Assembly: GCF_029893585.1 (NCBI RefSeq)
Contig: NZ_JARXYX010000020.1
Location: forward strand, 1-64,000
Origin: Streptomyces sp. LBL
GTDB taxonomy: Bacteria > Actinomycetota > Actinomycetes > Streptomycetales > Streptomycetaceae
Direction of reading: 5' to 3'
Length of the DNA: 64,000 bases
The position numbers and the translations under genes were made by a program. How positions within the stretch are numbered: position 1 is the stretch's first letter; every line of letters starts with the position of its first letter. The notes under the pieces are model-generated. The model saw only the letters and a list, made by a program, of their open reading frames with translations, was not told the DNA's origin and made no database searches. Shown here in pieces: positions 8,358 to 16,538 of this stretch.

Positions 8358-8495
8358 GTGACACCGAAGGGCGAGCAGGGGCCGGTGCTACGGGCGGATC
8401 CCGCACGCAACCGCGCTCGGGTGTTACAGGTCGCCCGTGAACAACTGGCCGCTGGTGACGACTCACTCCAGCTGAACACCATCGCCCGGGCTCAC
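8358..8495 (+). pseudogene. TetR-family regulator, N-terminal fragment
   Basis: From GTG 8358 the frame reads a typical TetR N-terminus: LRADPARNRARVLQVAREQL, then AAGDDSLQLNTIARA. This corresponds to helix 1 and the first part of the HTH. Homology then stops abruptly where AGVGVGTVYRHF-like sequence would be expected. The frame continues without a stop into an unrelated ABC ATPase fragment, so a chimeric peptide could be made, but neither domain would be functional. Confidence 0.6.
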
Positions 8496-8537
8496 CGTCA
8501 TCACCCCGTTCGGCGCGATCCTGACCGACCGCGATGC

Positions 8538-9065
8538 GTGAACGTGGCGGTCGGACGTTCGTCGGAGCCGCTCACCGACGAGCGGATCACCGACGCGGTC
8601 GCGGAGGCCGGGGCCGAGGAGGTGATGGTGGATCTGCCGCGCGGTCTGGACACCCTGCTGGCCCGCAACTTCAGCGGCGGGCACGAGCTGTCCGGCGGCC
8701 AGTGGCCGCGGCTGGGGATCGCCCGGGCCGCTTATCGGCGCGAGCGGATCCTGATCGTGGACGAGCCGATGGCGGCCCTGGACGCCCGGGCCGAGCTGGA
8801 GGTCTTCGAGAAGATCCGCGCCCTGGCCGGTACGGGTCAGACGGTGATCCTGATCACCCACCGGCTGGCGTCCGTCCGGCACACGGACCTCGTGCATGTC
8901 CTGGACCAGGGCCGGCTGGTGGAGTCCGGCACACCGGAGGAGCTGTTGGCGACAGGAGGGATCTACGCGGAGCTCTACTCGCTCCAGGCGGAGCAGTTCA
9001 CGTCGAGGATTCCGACGCGGGCACCCGCCCACCAGGCGCAGGTGCCCGCCCCGAAAGGGGGCTGA
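8538..9065 (+). pseudogene. ABC transporter ATP-binding domain, C-terminal fragment
   Basis: About 175 codons correspond to the second half of an ABC exporter nucleotide-binding domain. The signature loop is ELSGGQWPRLGIARA, Walker B is ILIVDEPMAALD (the usual Thr after DEP is Met), the H loop is VILITHRLASVRH, and the tail is VLDQGRLVESGTPEELLATG. Walker A, the Q loop and all membrane segments are absent. The sequence begins abruptly at VNVAVGRSSEPLTDERI, which in intact relatives lies just after the Q-loop region. It is fused in frame to a TetR fragment by an apparent deletion or rearrangement, so it cannot be a working ATPase. Confidence 0.8.
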
Positions 9066-9067
9066 CC

Positions 9068-9256
9068 TCAGGCGACGGCGTCGGCTGCCACCTCTCCACC
9101 GCGCACGATCACCAGGAACGCGTCCGTCGCAAGGTCCATCACGACCTCGGCCTGCAGCCCTTCAAGTCGCCGCGCGTGCGCGAACTCCTCCGCCGGCCAC
9201 GAGCCTCGCGGCCCACCTGCGGGAAAGCGTTCGAGCACTGTTCGCCCGTTCACCAC
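9068..9256 (-). CDS. Small hypothetical protein (62 aa)
   Basis: A 62-aa protein starting at GTG 9256 behind a good GGAGGT site. It contains AEEFAHARRLEGLQAEVVMD and DAFLVIVRGG. I do not recognise a named domain. Codon use looks coding and the product resembles small conserved Streptomyces hypotheticals. It is convergent with the ABC fragment, with only 2 bp between stop codons. Confidence 0.55.
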   Translation of the reverse strand: MVNGRTVLERFPAGGPRGSWPAEEFAHARRLEGLQAEVVMDLATDAFLVIVRGGEVAADAVA

Positions 9257-9496
9257 CCTGCACCTCCAGAAAGCGTCGTAACTGTAGGAGTTAACGCCCT
9301 CCAGGGGCCGAACGCCTCGCTCAGTTGCGGGACTGAGACGTAGTTGACACGGATTCAGCGCGGAGTGTGAGAATTCGGTTACTCAATGCTCGATTTGACT
9401 ACTGTTCGTTTCGTTCCTCGCACTCATCGTGACACCGAAGGGGCTCACTCCCCGCTCGCGCCCCGAAGGCCGACGCACACCCTTGGGTTCCGCCCG

Positions 9497-11560
9497 TCAC
9501 ATGGCAAGGGGGATGTCGGGCGAACGCGGCCCGACCAGCTCCCGGTGCCCGGCGAGTCCATCGAGCAGGACGGCCAGGCGCTCCGCGTGCTCCGGTGGGA
9601 GCCGCCCCGTGTCGTCGAGTTGCACGGCACAGGCAGTGGTGGTGTCGACGAGCTGTTCGAGGATATCGGCCACCTCGTCCGCACCCTCGGCGTGCCGGGC
9701 CAGCGCGGGGAGTTCGGCGGCGGCGAGGGCGATGGCGGCACGGGCCTCGGCGAGCGTGCGGTAGGCCTCGCGGCGGAGGGTCCAACGACGGGCGCGGTCG
9801 TCGTCGCGTGGGCGGATCGGGTGAGCGTGACCGGCATGGGTAAAGCCTGCACCGATACGGTAGGGATTTGTATGGTCTGCGCCAGTACGGACCGTGCTAC
9901 TGGTACCTGCGTTGGCGCGGCCTTCGCTTACGCGGCCTTCGCTTACGCGGCCTTCGCCGGCGCGGTCGGCGAGCGCGCGAGTCCCGCCATCGTCCACAAG
10001 GGGCGTGTCCGACTCCCGCAGCACATGCGCCAGATACGCATGCGCCGCGCTCACCGCCACGGCCAACCGCGCCCGCACCCCGCCGGCCCGCTGTCCCGGC
10101 ATCGGCAGGTGCCCCACGATCAGCACGATCACACAGGCCAGGAGCGTCTCCCCGATCCGGCCGGCGGAGGCCTGCGGTTCCCCACCCACCATCACCAACG
10201 CGAGGACGAGCACGGTGACGACGGCGGTCTGCGCGGCGAAGTGCCGGGTGGCGACGGGGATCAGGGCACCGCTGACGGCGACCAGCGCGATGAGCCCCTC
10301 CGGCCGGGGCAGCACCGCCGCGAACGCCGCGAAGACGAGGGCCCCCAGGACAGTTCCGGCGGCGCGGCACAGGACGCGCGAGGCGAGCGGCCCCAGGTCG
10401 GGCTTGACGAGGAAGACGGCGGTGGCGGGCAGCCAGTACCAGTGCTCGTGCTCCCCGTACCAGCGCGCCTGGTGCAGGGCTTGGGCGACACCGACGCCGG
10501 CCCCGAAGCAGAGGGCGACCCGCAGCCCGTACTCCCGTCCCCCGGCCCCGAACGCGGTACGGAGCAGGCCCCTGGCGCCGCGCCTGCGGGTGTGCAGATC
10601 GACGCCCTTGGCACGGTCGAAGGCCTCGGCGGCGTGCAGGAGGGCGTCGTCGAGGGCCCGCAGCCCGGGCGCCGAACGGGAGGGCGCGGGCAGCGGCCCG
10701 GTGTGCGTGTTGTCGCGTACGGCGGCGGCGAGGCGTCGGGGGCCTTCGGAAGCCCGCCCGGAGACGTTCTCCCCGGCCCAGGCGAGCGCGGTCGCGGCTT
10801 CGGCGAGCGGCAAGGCGGCGGCGTACTGCGCGTGCAGCCGCCGTTCGGCCGCGGAACTGGCATGCCGGCGCAGGCGGGGACCGGCGAGCGCGTCCTGCGC
10901 GTGATCGAGGGCGGCGGTGAGCGCGGCACGCCGGGCGGCGGCGTGCGGCGTACCCGCGGCGTCGAGGAGTTCCGCCACGGTGTCATAGACCGCGGCGACG
11001 GCCACCCGCTCCCCGTCGAACCGGAAGTCTCCGGCGAAGGAGCCGGGCGTGGGCAGGGCCAGCCGCAGTCCGAGCAGCCATCCGGCTCCCACGAGGAAGG
11101 CGAGCGCCCGTTGCCATCCCGGTTCGGGCAACGGCATCCCGGCCCCGATGGCGGAGGCGACCAGCAACTGCGTCCCGGCACCGGAGGCCACGGGCCCGGC
11201 GGCACTCACGCCCCCGGCGACCAGTCCGACGAAAGTGAGCAGCACGGTCAGCAGCACGGCCCCCACATGCGTCCCGGCATACGTCCCGACCAGCAGCCCC
11301 AGGGCCCCAGCGAGCGCGGGCACCCCGATCCTGCGCACCGAGGCCCGTCGGCTGCCGGGCCGGTCGTTGATCCCGGCCAGCATGGCGGCGATGGCCGCGA
11401 CGACCCCCAGGGACGTACGCCCGGCCACCACGGCCGCGAGCAGTACCGGCCCGGCGGACAGCGCGCCCCGCGCCACCGCGTTCCAGGGCACGGGCCCCCG
11501 CTGGGCACGCAGAGCGTGGGCGAGCCAGGGTGGAAGAGTCAGAGCAGCGGGTCGCGACAC
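9497..11560 (-). CDS. FUSC-family (aromatic acid exporter-like) membrane protein
   Basis: A 687-aa integral membrane protein with the duplicated FUSC/ArAE layout. An N-terminal membrane block (about residues 30-165: AGPVLLAAVVAG, GALGLLVGTYAG, GAVLLTVLLTFVGLVAGGV) is followed by a soluble region. A second block (about 345-495: LCFGAGVGVAQAL, AAGTVLGALVFAAFAAVL, LLACVIVLIVGHLPM) precedes a cytoplasmic tail. Members are proposed efflux proteins for aromatic or other organic acids. GTG 11560 has an AGGAG box; a start 43 codons upstream lacks one. The tail has a short EGRVS repeat encoded by 15-bp units near 9919-9960. Substrate is unknown. Confidence 0.85.
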   Translation of the reverse strand: MSRPAALTLPPWLAHALRAQRGPVPWNAVARGALSAGPVLLAAVVAGRTSLGVVAAIAAMLAGINDRPGSRRASVRRIGVPALAGALGLLVGTYAGTHVGAVLLTVLLTFVGLVAGGVSAAGPVASGAGTQLLVASAIGAGMPLPEPGWQRALAFLVGAGWLLGLRLALPTPGSFAGDFRFDGERVAVAAVYDTVAELLDAAGTPHAAARRAALTAALDHAQDALAGPRLRRHASSAAERRLHAQYAAALPLAEAATALAWAGENVSGRASEGPRRLAAAVRDNTHTGPLPAPSRSAPGLRALDDALLHAAEAFDRAKGVDLHTRRRGARGLLRTAFGAGGREYGLRVALCFGAGVGVAQALHQARWYGEHEHWYWLPATAVFLVKPDLGPLASRVLCRAAGTVLGALVFAAFAAVLPRPEGLIALVAVSGALIPVATRHFAAQTAVVTVLVLALVMVGGEPQASAGRIGETLLACVIVLIVGHLPMPGQRAGGVRARLAVAVSAAHAYLAHVLRESDTPLVDDGGTRALADRAGEGRVSEGRVSEGRANAGTSSTVRTGADHTNPYRIGAGFTHAGHAHPIRPRDDDRARRWTLRREAYRTLAEARAAIALAAAELPALARHAEGADEVADILEQLVDTTTACAVQLDDTGRLPPEHAERLAVLLDGLAGHRELVGPRSPDIPLAM

Positions 11561-11890
11561 GGGGCTCCTGTCGTCGGTACGAGGCGGGGGTGGGCCTTCG
11601 GGCGACGGTGGCCGGGCTGTTGGCTGCGGGGCAGGGTGTGGGGCCAGGGCAGGCAGGGGGCCCGATCGAGTGCGGCCCGTATGCTCCACTGCTCCACGGT
11701 AGATCGCGGTCCTGCAGAGGATGGAACGGCTGCGTTTCGGCCGTGTGACGGTTGGCTGGAGACCTGGATTCCTTATGAACGCAATTTCCTGCCCGCTGTG
11801 CGTACGGAGCCGACCACAGAGGTCTCGAAGTCCTTGCGACGCCCTCGGCAGCTGATCGCGATCAACACTGCCGAGGTCCGTTCCGGGTTC
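11561..11890. other. Intergenic region upstream of the FUSC gene and downstream of the TIR gene
   Basis: A 330-bp region without a convincing gene. It contains the presumed terminator of the TIR gene near its right end and must hold the promoter of the leftward FUSC gene, for which I could not identify confident -35/-10 boxes. Confidence 0.4.
11843..11876 (-). terminator. Hairpin downstream of the TIR-STAND gene
   Basis: A perfect 9-bp stem, CCTCGGCAG (11843-11851) with CTGCCGAGG (11868-11876), encloses a nested 12-bp palindrome TGATCGCGATCA. It starts 14 nt after the TIR gene's stop. There is no long T tract, as is common in Streptomyces terminators. Confidence 0.6.
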
Positions 11891-13864
11891 TCAACCCGTC
11901 GCCGCCACCCCGAAGTCCGCGCCGGAGATGTCCCCCAGCCCCTCCGCGATCCGCAGCAACGGCGCCCGCAGCGCGGCCAGTTCGGCGCGCACCGCATCCG
12001 CCTCCGGCCAGTCCGCCTCATGGTCGAGGGGGGCGACGTCCGCCGGGCAGCGGGCCTCGTACGCGGCGAGGCGGGGATGCCATGGAGTGGTGAAGGGCCG
12101 GATGACGTCGTTGATCAACGTGTACGCGAGGCTCTGGACCGTCGGCGCACCGCCGTCCGTGCCGCGTTCCAGGCCGATGCTGTACGTGTGCAGCGTCGCG
12201 CGCGTGAAGTCGATCAGTGACTTCAGCGAAGTGAGTGCCTCGCGCAGACTTCCGGTGCCCGGTGCCAGTTCCTGCACCCCGATCCGGGTGACCAGTTCGA
12301 CCTGGAGGTCGAAGGCCGCCATGCGTTCCGACTCGCTGGGTGCTGTCATGGGTGCCTCCCTCCGGCTTCCGGGGAAGGCCAGCGTAACCGGGTCGGGCCG
12401 CACGCACAGGGTGCGCAGGGCGGTATGGCGCAGGGCCTCGGTACGGGCGGGGGCCGGGTCCTGGTGGTGCCAGGCGTGCAGGGTGACCGGGTGGAGCCGC
12501 CATCCCCCGTCGGGGGCGGGGGCGAGCAGGCTGCGTACACGAAGTTCGGCGACGCCGTTCTCGGCGCGTCGGCGGGCGACCGCCCTCGGCAGGCGGTCGG
12601 CGGTGGCCAGCACGTGCTCCGCGTCCTCGACGGTCAGTGGCAGCGGGTGCAGTGCGCCGGCGCAGCGCAGTACGTCGGCGGCGTTCGCCGTGTGCACGTC
12701 GCCTACCAGGGAGCCCGTCACGTCTTCGTCGGCGAGCGTGTCGAGCAGGGAGGTTCCCCGGGCGTGCAGGCGGTCGTAGAGGGCGTGCGGCGAATGGCCT
12801 CCGCGGACCGCACGGCCCAGGAGGGACAGGGCGAGCGGATGTCCGTCGACCGCGTCGAGGAGAGCGGACCAGCGGCCGTGCGGCGCGGCGGTCGGTGTGT
12901 CCTCGCCGCTGTCGATCGGTGTGTCCTCGCCGCTGACGAGCACGCGCGCGTGGAGCGCGTCGAGGGGCCCCAGGTCGATGGGGGTGCCGAGTCGGTCGTA
13001 GGCACGGCCGCGGAGGGTGAAGAGGGTGTGGCCCAGGGGGTGAGGTGCCGCCATGTCCGCGATCTCGCGTGTGGTGCGGCGGCTTCGCGCAGGAACACCG
13101 TCGACGATCCAGAGGTACGGTTCGCCGGCGGCGTCGAGGCGGGCGAAGAGGTCGCCCGCGCCGAGGGCGCGCAGGGAGTCGTCGTACGCGTCCGCGTCCA
13201 GCCAGAAGACGCCGCCCGGGTACGCGGCCTCGAAGCGGAGCGCGTACTCCTGGGCGAGTGCCGTCTTCCCGATGCCCGCCATGCCGCGGATCTGCGCGGC
13301 GCGCGCGGCCGCACGGCCGGTGACCAGGGGCGCGGCATGGGCGTGCAGGGCGGAGTGCACCCGCCAGAGCTCGGAGAGACGGCCGAGGAACTCGGGACGC
13401 GGCGGCGGCGCGCCCGGCGACCGTCGTCGTACGTCCCGCTCCCGCACGGTCATCGGACCGTCGAGCAACGCCACGTGCGCGCGTACGTCGGCAACGAGGG
13501 CGACGAGGTCCTCCCCGGGGCCGTGCCGCGCGTCCCGCAGCTCCACCGGATGGATGTGGTCCGCCCCCGGTTCCGGGTTGACGACCATCACGCGGCGCCG
13601 CGGGTCGCCCTCCTCAAGTCCCGCGAGGTAGGCGGTGGTCAGCTCCCACTGGCAGGCCTCGCGCTCGGGGTAGCCGGTGGAGTAGTACGCCAGGAGTGCC
13701 TTGGAGCGGGCGAGTTCGCGCCGGATGGTGGCGCTGATGCCGGCGAAGAAGGCGACTCCGGTCTCGTCGGTGAACACCTGGAGCCCGCCGTCGCGCAGTG
13801 CCCGCGCGAGCGGACGGACCTGCTCCACATCACCGCGGCTGTAGCTGAGGAAGACATCCCACAC
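11891..13864 (-). CDS. TIR - NB-ARC (STAND) protein with C-terminal partner-like domain
   Basis: This 657-aa protein begins with a TIR domain (residues 1-130: VFLSYSRGD, FTDETGVAFFAGISATI, ACQWEL). Glu74 sits at the position of the catalytic glutamate of NAD-cleaving TIRs. A STAND NTPase follows: P-loop GMAGIGKTALA (194-204), Walker B-like YLWIVDGV (250-257), FTLRGRAYD and GHPLALSLLG (341-350). There are no obvious TPR or WD repeats. Residues 515-645 form a separate helical domain homologous to the product of the divergent gene at 13902 (LVTRIGVQEL, LREALTSLKSL, WHPRLAAYE). The start is GTG 13864. Such architectures occur in bacterial immunity and programmed-death systems; that role is inference. 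Confidence 0.9.
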   Translation of the reverse strand: MWDVFLSYSRGDVEQVRPLARALRDGGLQVFTDETGVAFFAGISATIRRELARSKALLAYYSTGYPEREACQWELTTAYLAGLEEGDPRRRVMVVNPEPGADHIHPVELRDARHGPGEDLVALVADVRAHVALLDGPMTVRERDVRRRSPGAPPPRPEFLGRLSELWRVHSALHAHAAPLVTGRAAARAAQIRGMAGIGKTALAQEYALRFEAAYPGGVFWLDADAYDDSLRALGAGDLFARLDAAGEPYLWIVDGVPARSRRTTREIADMAAPHPLGHTLFTLRGRAYDRLGTPIDLGPLDALHARVLVSGEDTPIDSGEDTPTAAPHGRWSALLDAVDGHPLALSLLGRAVRGGHSPHALYDRLHARGTSLLDTLADEDVTGSLVGDVHTANAADVLRCAGALHPLPLTVEDAEHVLATADRLPRAVARRRAENGVAELRVRSLLAPAPDGGWRLHPVTLHAWHHQDPAPARTEALRHTALRTLCVRPDPVTLAFPGSRREAPMTAPSESERMAAFDLQVELVTRIGVQELAPGTGSLREALTSLKSLIDFTRATLHTYSIGLERGTDGGAPTVQSLAYTLINDVIRPFTTPWHPRLAAYEARCPADVAPLDHEADWPEADAVRAELAALRAPLLRIAEGLGDISGADFGVAATG

Positions 13865-13901
13865 GGCGACTTACCCTACTGTGGGTACCGGGGAGGCGAT
13901 C
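13865..13901. promoter_or_regulatory. 37-bp divergent region with overlapping symmetric -10 elements
   Basis: TACCCTA at 13872-13878 reads as a TANNNT-type -10 box on both strands (TACCCT rightward, TAGGGT leftward). Leftward it lies 8 nt before the TIR gene's GTG, implying a leaderless mRNA. Rightward, a GGGAGG site and ATG follow. A 5-bp inverted repeat TACCC/GGGTA (13872-13887) overlaps. The layout is visible; promoter activity is inferred. Confidence 0.5.
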
Positions 13902-14528
13902 ATGGGACACAGGCAGCGCAGGCGTCGGAGCCCGAGAGGCCCGGCGCAGGTCACGGCCAAGCTGACGATTCCCTTCGTCGGCGAGATCTCCGGTACGTGG
14001 GAACCGGCCGACGCCGAACGCAGTGCGGCCTGGGAGTTGTACCTGGAGCTGGTCACGCGGGTGTCGGTGGAGGAACTCGACCCGGAGGAGGGCTTCCTGC
14101 GCGAGGCGCTGTCCTCCCTCTACACGTTCTTCACCACGACCCGCGAGATACTCCGCCGTTACGGCCCCGACGTCGCCCCGCCCCTGGCGCCCGGGCATGT
14201 GAGCTTCGGCGTCCTGGCCGTGACCGTCCTCAACCGCGTACTGCGCCCCCTCCTCGCCTCCTGGCACCCGCGACTGACGGCCTACGAGTCCCAGCGCCCG
14301 CCCGGCCGGGACCCCGTCGCGCACGAGCGCCAGTGGGAACACGTGGACGCTCTGCGCGCCGAGATCACAGCGGTACGGCAGACCCTGGTCTCCCTCGCCC
14401 GCACCCTCCAGGAGGTGGCAGGCGTCAGCGACCTGATCGACCTTCCGGCACCACGGGCGCCCCGGTCCCCGGAAAGGGGGCACCCCCCCCCCGCAGGTCA
14501 GAGGGGTCCTGACCGCTCAGAGCCGTGA
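13902..14528 (+). CDS. Hypothetical protein homologous to the TIR-STAND C-terminal domain
   Basis: A 208-aa protein of unknown function, ATG 13902 with a GGGAGG site 5 nt upstream. After a basic N-terminus (HRQRRRRSPRG), residues 40-175 align clearly with the C-terminal domain of the divergent TIR-STAND protein. Shared blocks include ELVTRVSVEEL versus ELVTRIGVQEL, LREALSSLYTFF versus LREALTSLKSL, and WHPRLTAYE versus WHPRLAAYE. A predicted heptad-like helix (HVDALRAEITAVRQTLVSLA) closes the domain, and a Pro-rich tail follows. It has no catalytic motif. I infer a partner, inhibitor or sensor for the TIR protein through homotypic contact. Confidence 0.8.
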   Translation: MGHRQRRRRSPRGPAQVTAKLTIPFVGEISGTWEPADAERSAAWELYLELVTRVSVEELDPEEGFLREALSSLYTFFTTTREILRRYGPDVAPPLAPGHVSFGVLAVTVLNRVLRPLLASWHPRLTAYESQRPPGRDPVAHERQWEHVDALRAEITAVRQTLVSLARTLQEVAGVSDLIDLPAPRAPRSPERGHPPPAGQRGPDRSEP

Positions 14529-14658
14529 GGACGGGCGGAAGGAACCGCGACACGCCCTGGCGGCCTGACGTTTCGTGGGACGGTGGCAGACTCTTCGCCC
14601 GCGGCTGGACGGCCGGGATGGTGCAGGCGGGCGCGCGGGTGTGGCGCGTAGGTGTGCG

Positions 14659-15621
14659 TCAGCGGGCCGCGTAGGTGTCCGTCGCTGCCACCAGCGCCTG
14701 CGCCACACCCGGCGCTCCCGCGTTGTGTCCCGCCTCGGACACGATCACCAGCTCACTCCCCGGCCAGGCGTGATGGAGCCGCCAGACGATGCCGAGGAGG
14801 TTACCGAGGTCGAGGCTGCCCTGGACCAGCGTCCCGGGGATGTCCTTCAGAAGAGCCGCGTCCCGCAGCACGACCCCCTCTCCGTTGCCCTCACCCAGGA
14901 AGTGGTCGTTGCCGAAGTAGTGCGTGACGGTCCGGGCGAAACCCAGGCGGAACGCCGGGTCCTCGAAGCGCTCGACCGACCTCGGCGGCGCCGGAACCAT
15001 CGCCGTCTCCCAGTCCGTCCACGCCCGCGCGGCCCGCTCCCGCACCTCGGCGTCGGGCGACTCGAGCAACCGGTTGTAGGCGGCGGCGAGATTGCCGGAC
15101 CGCTCCGCCTCCGGCAGCCCGGCCAGGAAGTCCGCGAAGGCCTCCGGGAAGATCCTGCCGAGTCCCCTGGTCAGCAGCCCTACTTCGGCATTCGAACCGG
15201 TCGCGACGCCCGTCAGCACCAGCTCCGACACGGCCCCCGGGTGCGTCTGCGCATACCGCAGCCCCAGCACCGACCCGAACGACACACCCCACACCAGCCA
15301 CCGCCCGATCCCCAGGTGCCGGCGCAGCAGCTCCAGGTCGGCGATGAGATGAGCGGTCGTGTTCACGCTCATGTCGGTGTCGTACGCACTCGCGCGCGGT
15401 GTCGAACGCCCGCTCCCACGCTGGTCGAGCAGCACGATCCGGTACGCGGCCGGGTCGAAAAGCCGCCGGAGGTACGGGCTGCAACCGGACCCTGGCCCAC
15501 CGTGCAGCACCAGCGCCGGCTTGCCGCTCGGATTCCCGCAGGTCTCCCAGTACACGCGGTTGCCGTCGCCGACGTCGAGCATGCCGTGGTCGTACGGTTC
15601 GATCTCCGGGTAGAGGGGCAT
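14659..15621 (-). CDS. pip: Proline iminopeptidase-like alpha/beta hydrolase (prolyl aminopeptidase)
   Basis: A 320-aa alpha/beta hydrolase of the S33 prolyl aminopeptidase family, which removes N-terminal proline from peptides. Visible motifs are the oxyanion-region HGGPGSG, LLDQRGSGRS, the nucleophile elbow GVSFGS (the family norm is GGSWGS), and the catalytic His in SEAGHNAG near the C-terminus. An N-terminal PYDHGMLDVGDGNRVYWE segment is also typical. It is cytoplasmic, with no signal peptide. The nucleophile-elbow divergence suggests some caution about strict proline specificity. Confidence 0.9.
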   Translation of the reverse strand: MPLYPEIEPYDHGMLDVGDGNRVYWETCGNPSGKPALVLHGGPGSGCSPYLRRLFDPAAYRIVLLDQRGSGRSTPRASAYDTDMSVNTTAHLIADLELLRRHLGIGRWLVWGVSFGSVLGLRYAQTHPGAVSELVLTGVATGSNAEVGLLTRGLGRIFPEAFADFLAGLPEAERSGNLAAAYNRLLESPDAEVRERAARAWTDWETAMVPAPPRSVERFEDPAFRLGFARTVTHYFGNDHFLGEGNGEGVVLRDAALLKDIPGTLVQGSLDLGNLLGIVWRLHHAWPGSELVIVSEAGHNAGAPGVAQALVAATDTYAAR

Positions 15622-15658
15622 CCGGGGACCGTAACGTGCGTACGACGTCGACGTCGCC

Positions 15659-16435
15659 TCATTTTCGCAGTCCCGCCGCCTTCGACGCCGTGGCCAGCAC
15701 CTCGCGGAGCATCTCGGGGGTGAGCCGGCCGGTGAAGGTGTTGCGCTGGCTGACGTGGAAGCAGCCGAAGAGGTCGAGCCCGTCGAGCGGGACGTGCGCG
15801 CCGTGCGCGAATGCGGGGCGAGGCCGGGGCGCCTCCCAGCCCGCCTCCGCGAACGCCGGCAGCGCGGCCTGCCAGCCGAAGGCGCCGAGGACGACCACCG
15901 CCCGCAGGGTCGGCCGCAGCAGGTTCAGCTCCTGGACGAGCCAGGGCCGGCAGGTGTTCCGTTCCTCGGGGGTCGGCTTGTTGGCGGGCGGGGCACAGTG
16001 GACGGGCGAGGTGATCCGCACGCCGTACAGCCGCAGACCGTCGTCGGCGGAGACCGCGGTGGGCTGGGAGGCGAGTCCCACGTCGTACAACGCCTGGTAC
16101 AGCACGTCTCCGGAACGGTCGCCGGTGAACATGCGGCCGGTGCGGTTGCCGCCGTGCGCGGCCGGGGCGAGACCGACGATCAGCAGCCGGGCATCCGCCG
16201 GGCCGAACCCGGGTACCGGACGGCCCCAGTACGTCCAGTCGGCAAAGGCGGCGCGCTTGGTACGGGCCACCTCCTCCCGCCAGCCGACCAATCGAGGACA
16301 GGCCCGACACCCGGCGACCCGCTCGTCGAGCCCGACGAGACCGGCATGTCCGGCGTGCCCGGCACGTCCGGTGTATCCGGTGTAGCCGGTGTGTCCGCCG
16401 GGCTCGCCTGGTCCGGCATGGCCGCTGGTGTTCAT
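15659..16435 (-). CDS. Family 5 uracil-DNA glycosylase (4Fe-4S, UdgB-like)
   Basis: A 258-aa type-5 uracil-DNA glycosylase that excises uracil and some other deaminated bases. The catalytic-loop region is GLAPAAHGGNRTGRMFTGD and the second conserved segment is CFHVSQRNTFTG. Four cysteines, in AGCRACPRL and in HCAPPANKPT...NTCRPW, would ligate the iron-sulfur cluster. The first 35 residues are a Gly/His/Thr repeat (GHTGYTGYTGRAGHAGHAG) upstream of the conserved start, encoded by short tandem repeats. ATG 16435 is preceded by GAAGG. It is divergent from the S4-domain gene. Confidence 0.92.
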   Translation of the reverse strand: MNTSGHAGPGEPGGHTGYTGYTGRAGHAGHAGLVGLDERVAGCRACPRLVGWREEVARTKRAAFADWTYWGRPVPGFGPADARLLIVGLAPAAHGGNRTGRMFTGDRSGDVLYQALYDVGLASQPTAVSADDGLRLYGVRITSPVHCAPPANKPTPEERNTCRPWLVQELNLLRPTLRAVVVLGAFGWQAALPAFAEAGWEAPRPRPAFAHGAHVPLDGLDLFGCFHVSQRNTFTGRLTPEMLREVLATASKAAGLRK

Positions 16436-16538
16436 GCCTTCACCGTACGGAAGGGACGGACACCCCACGTTCCGGCTCCCCGCCGCGGTGTCGGAAACCC
16501 GCCGGGACCGCCCGGCGCTGAGTACTAAGGTCGGAGGC

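Noticed and set aside
9497..16435. Prophage or integrated plasmid spanning the TIR region
   Set aside because: No integrase, att-like repeat, phage structural or replication genes. The neighbours are ordinary chromosomal genes.
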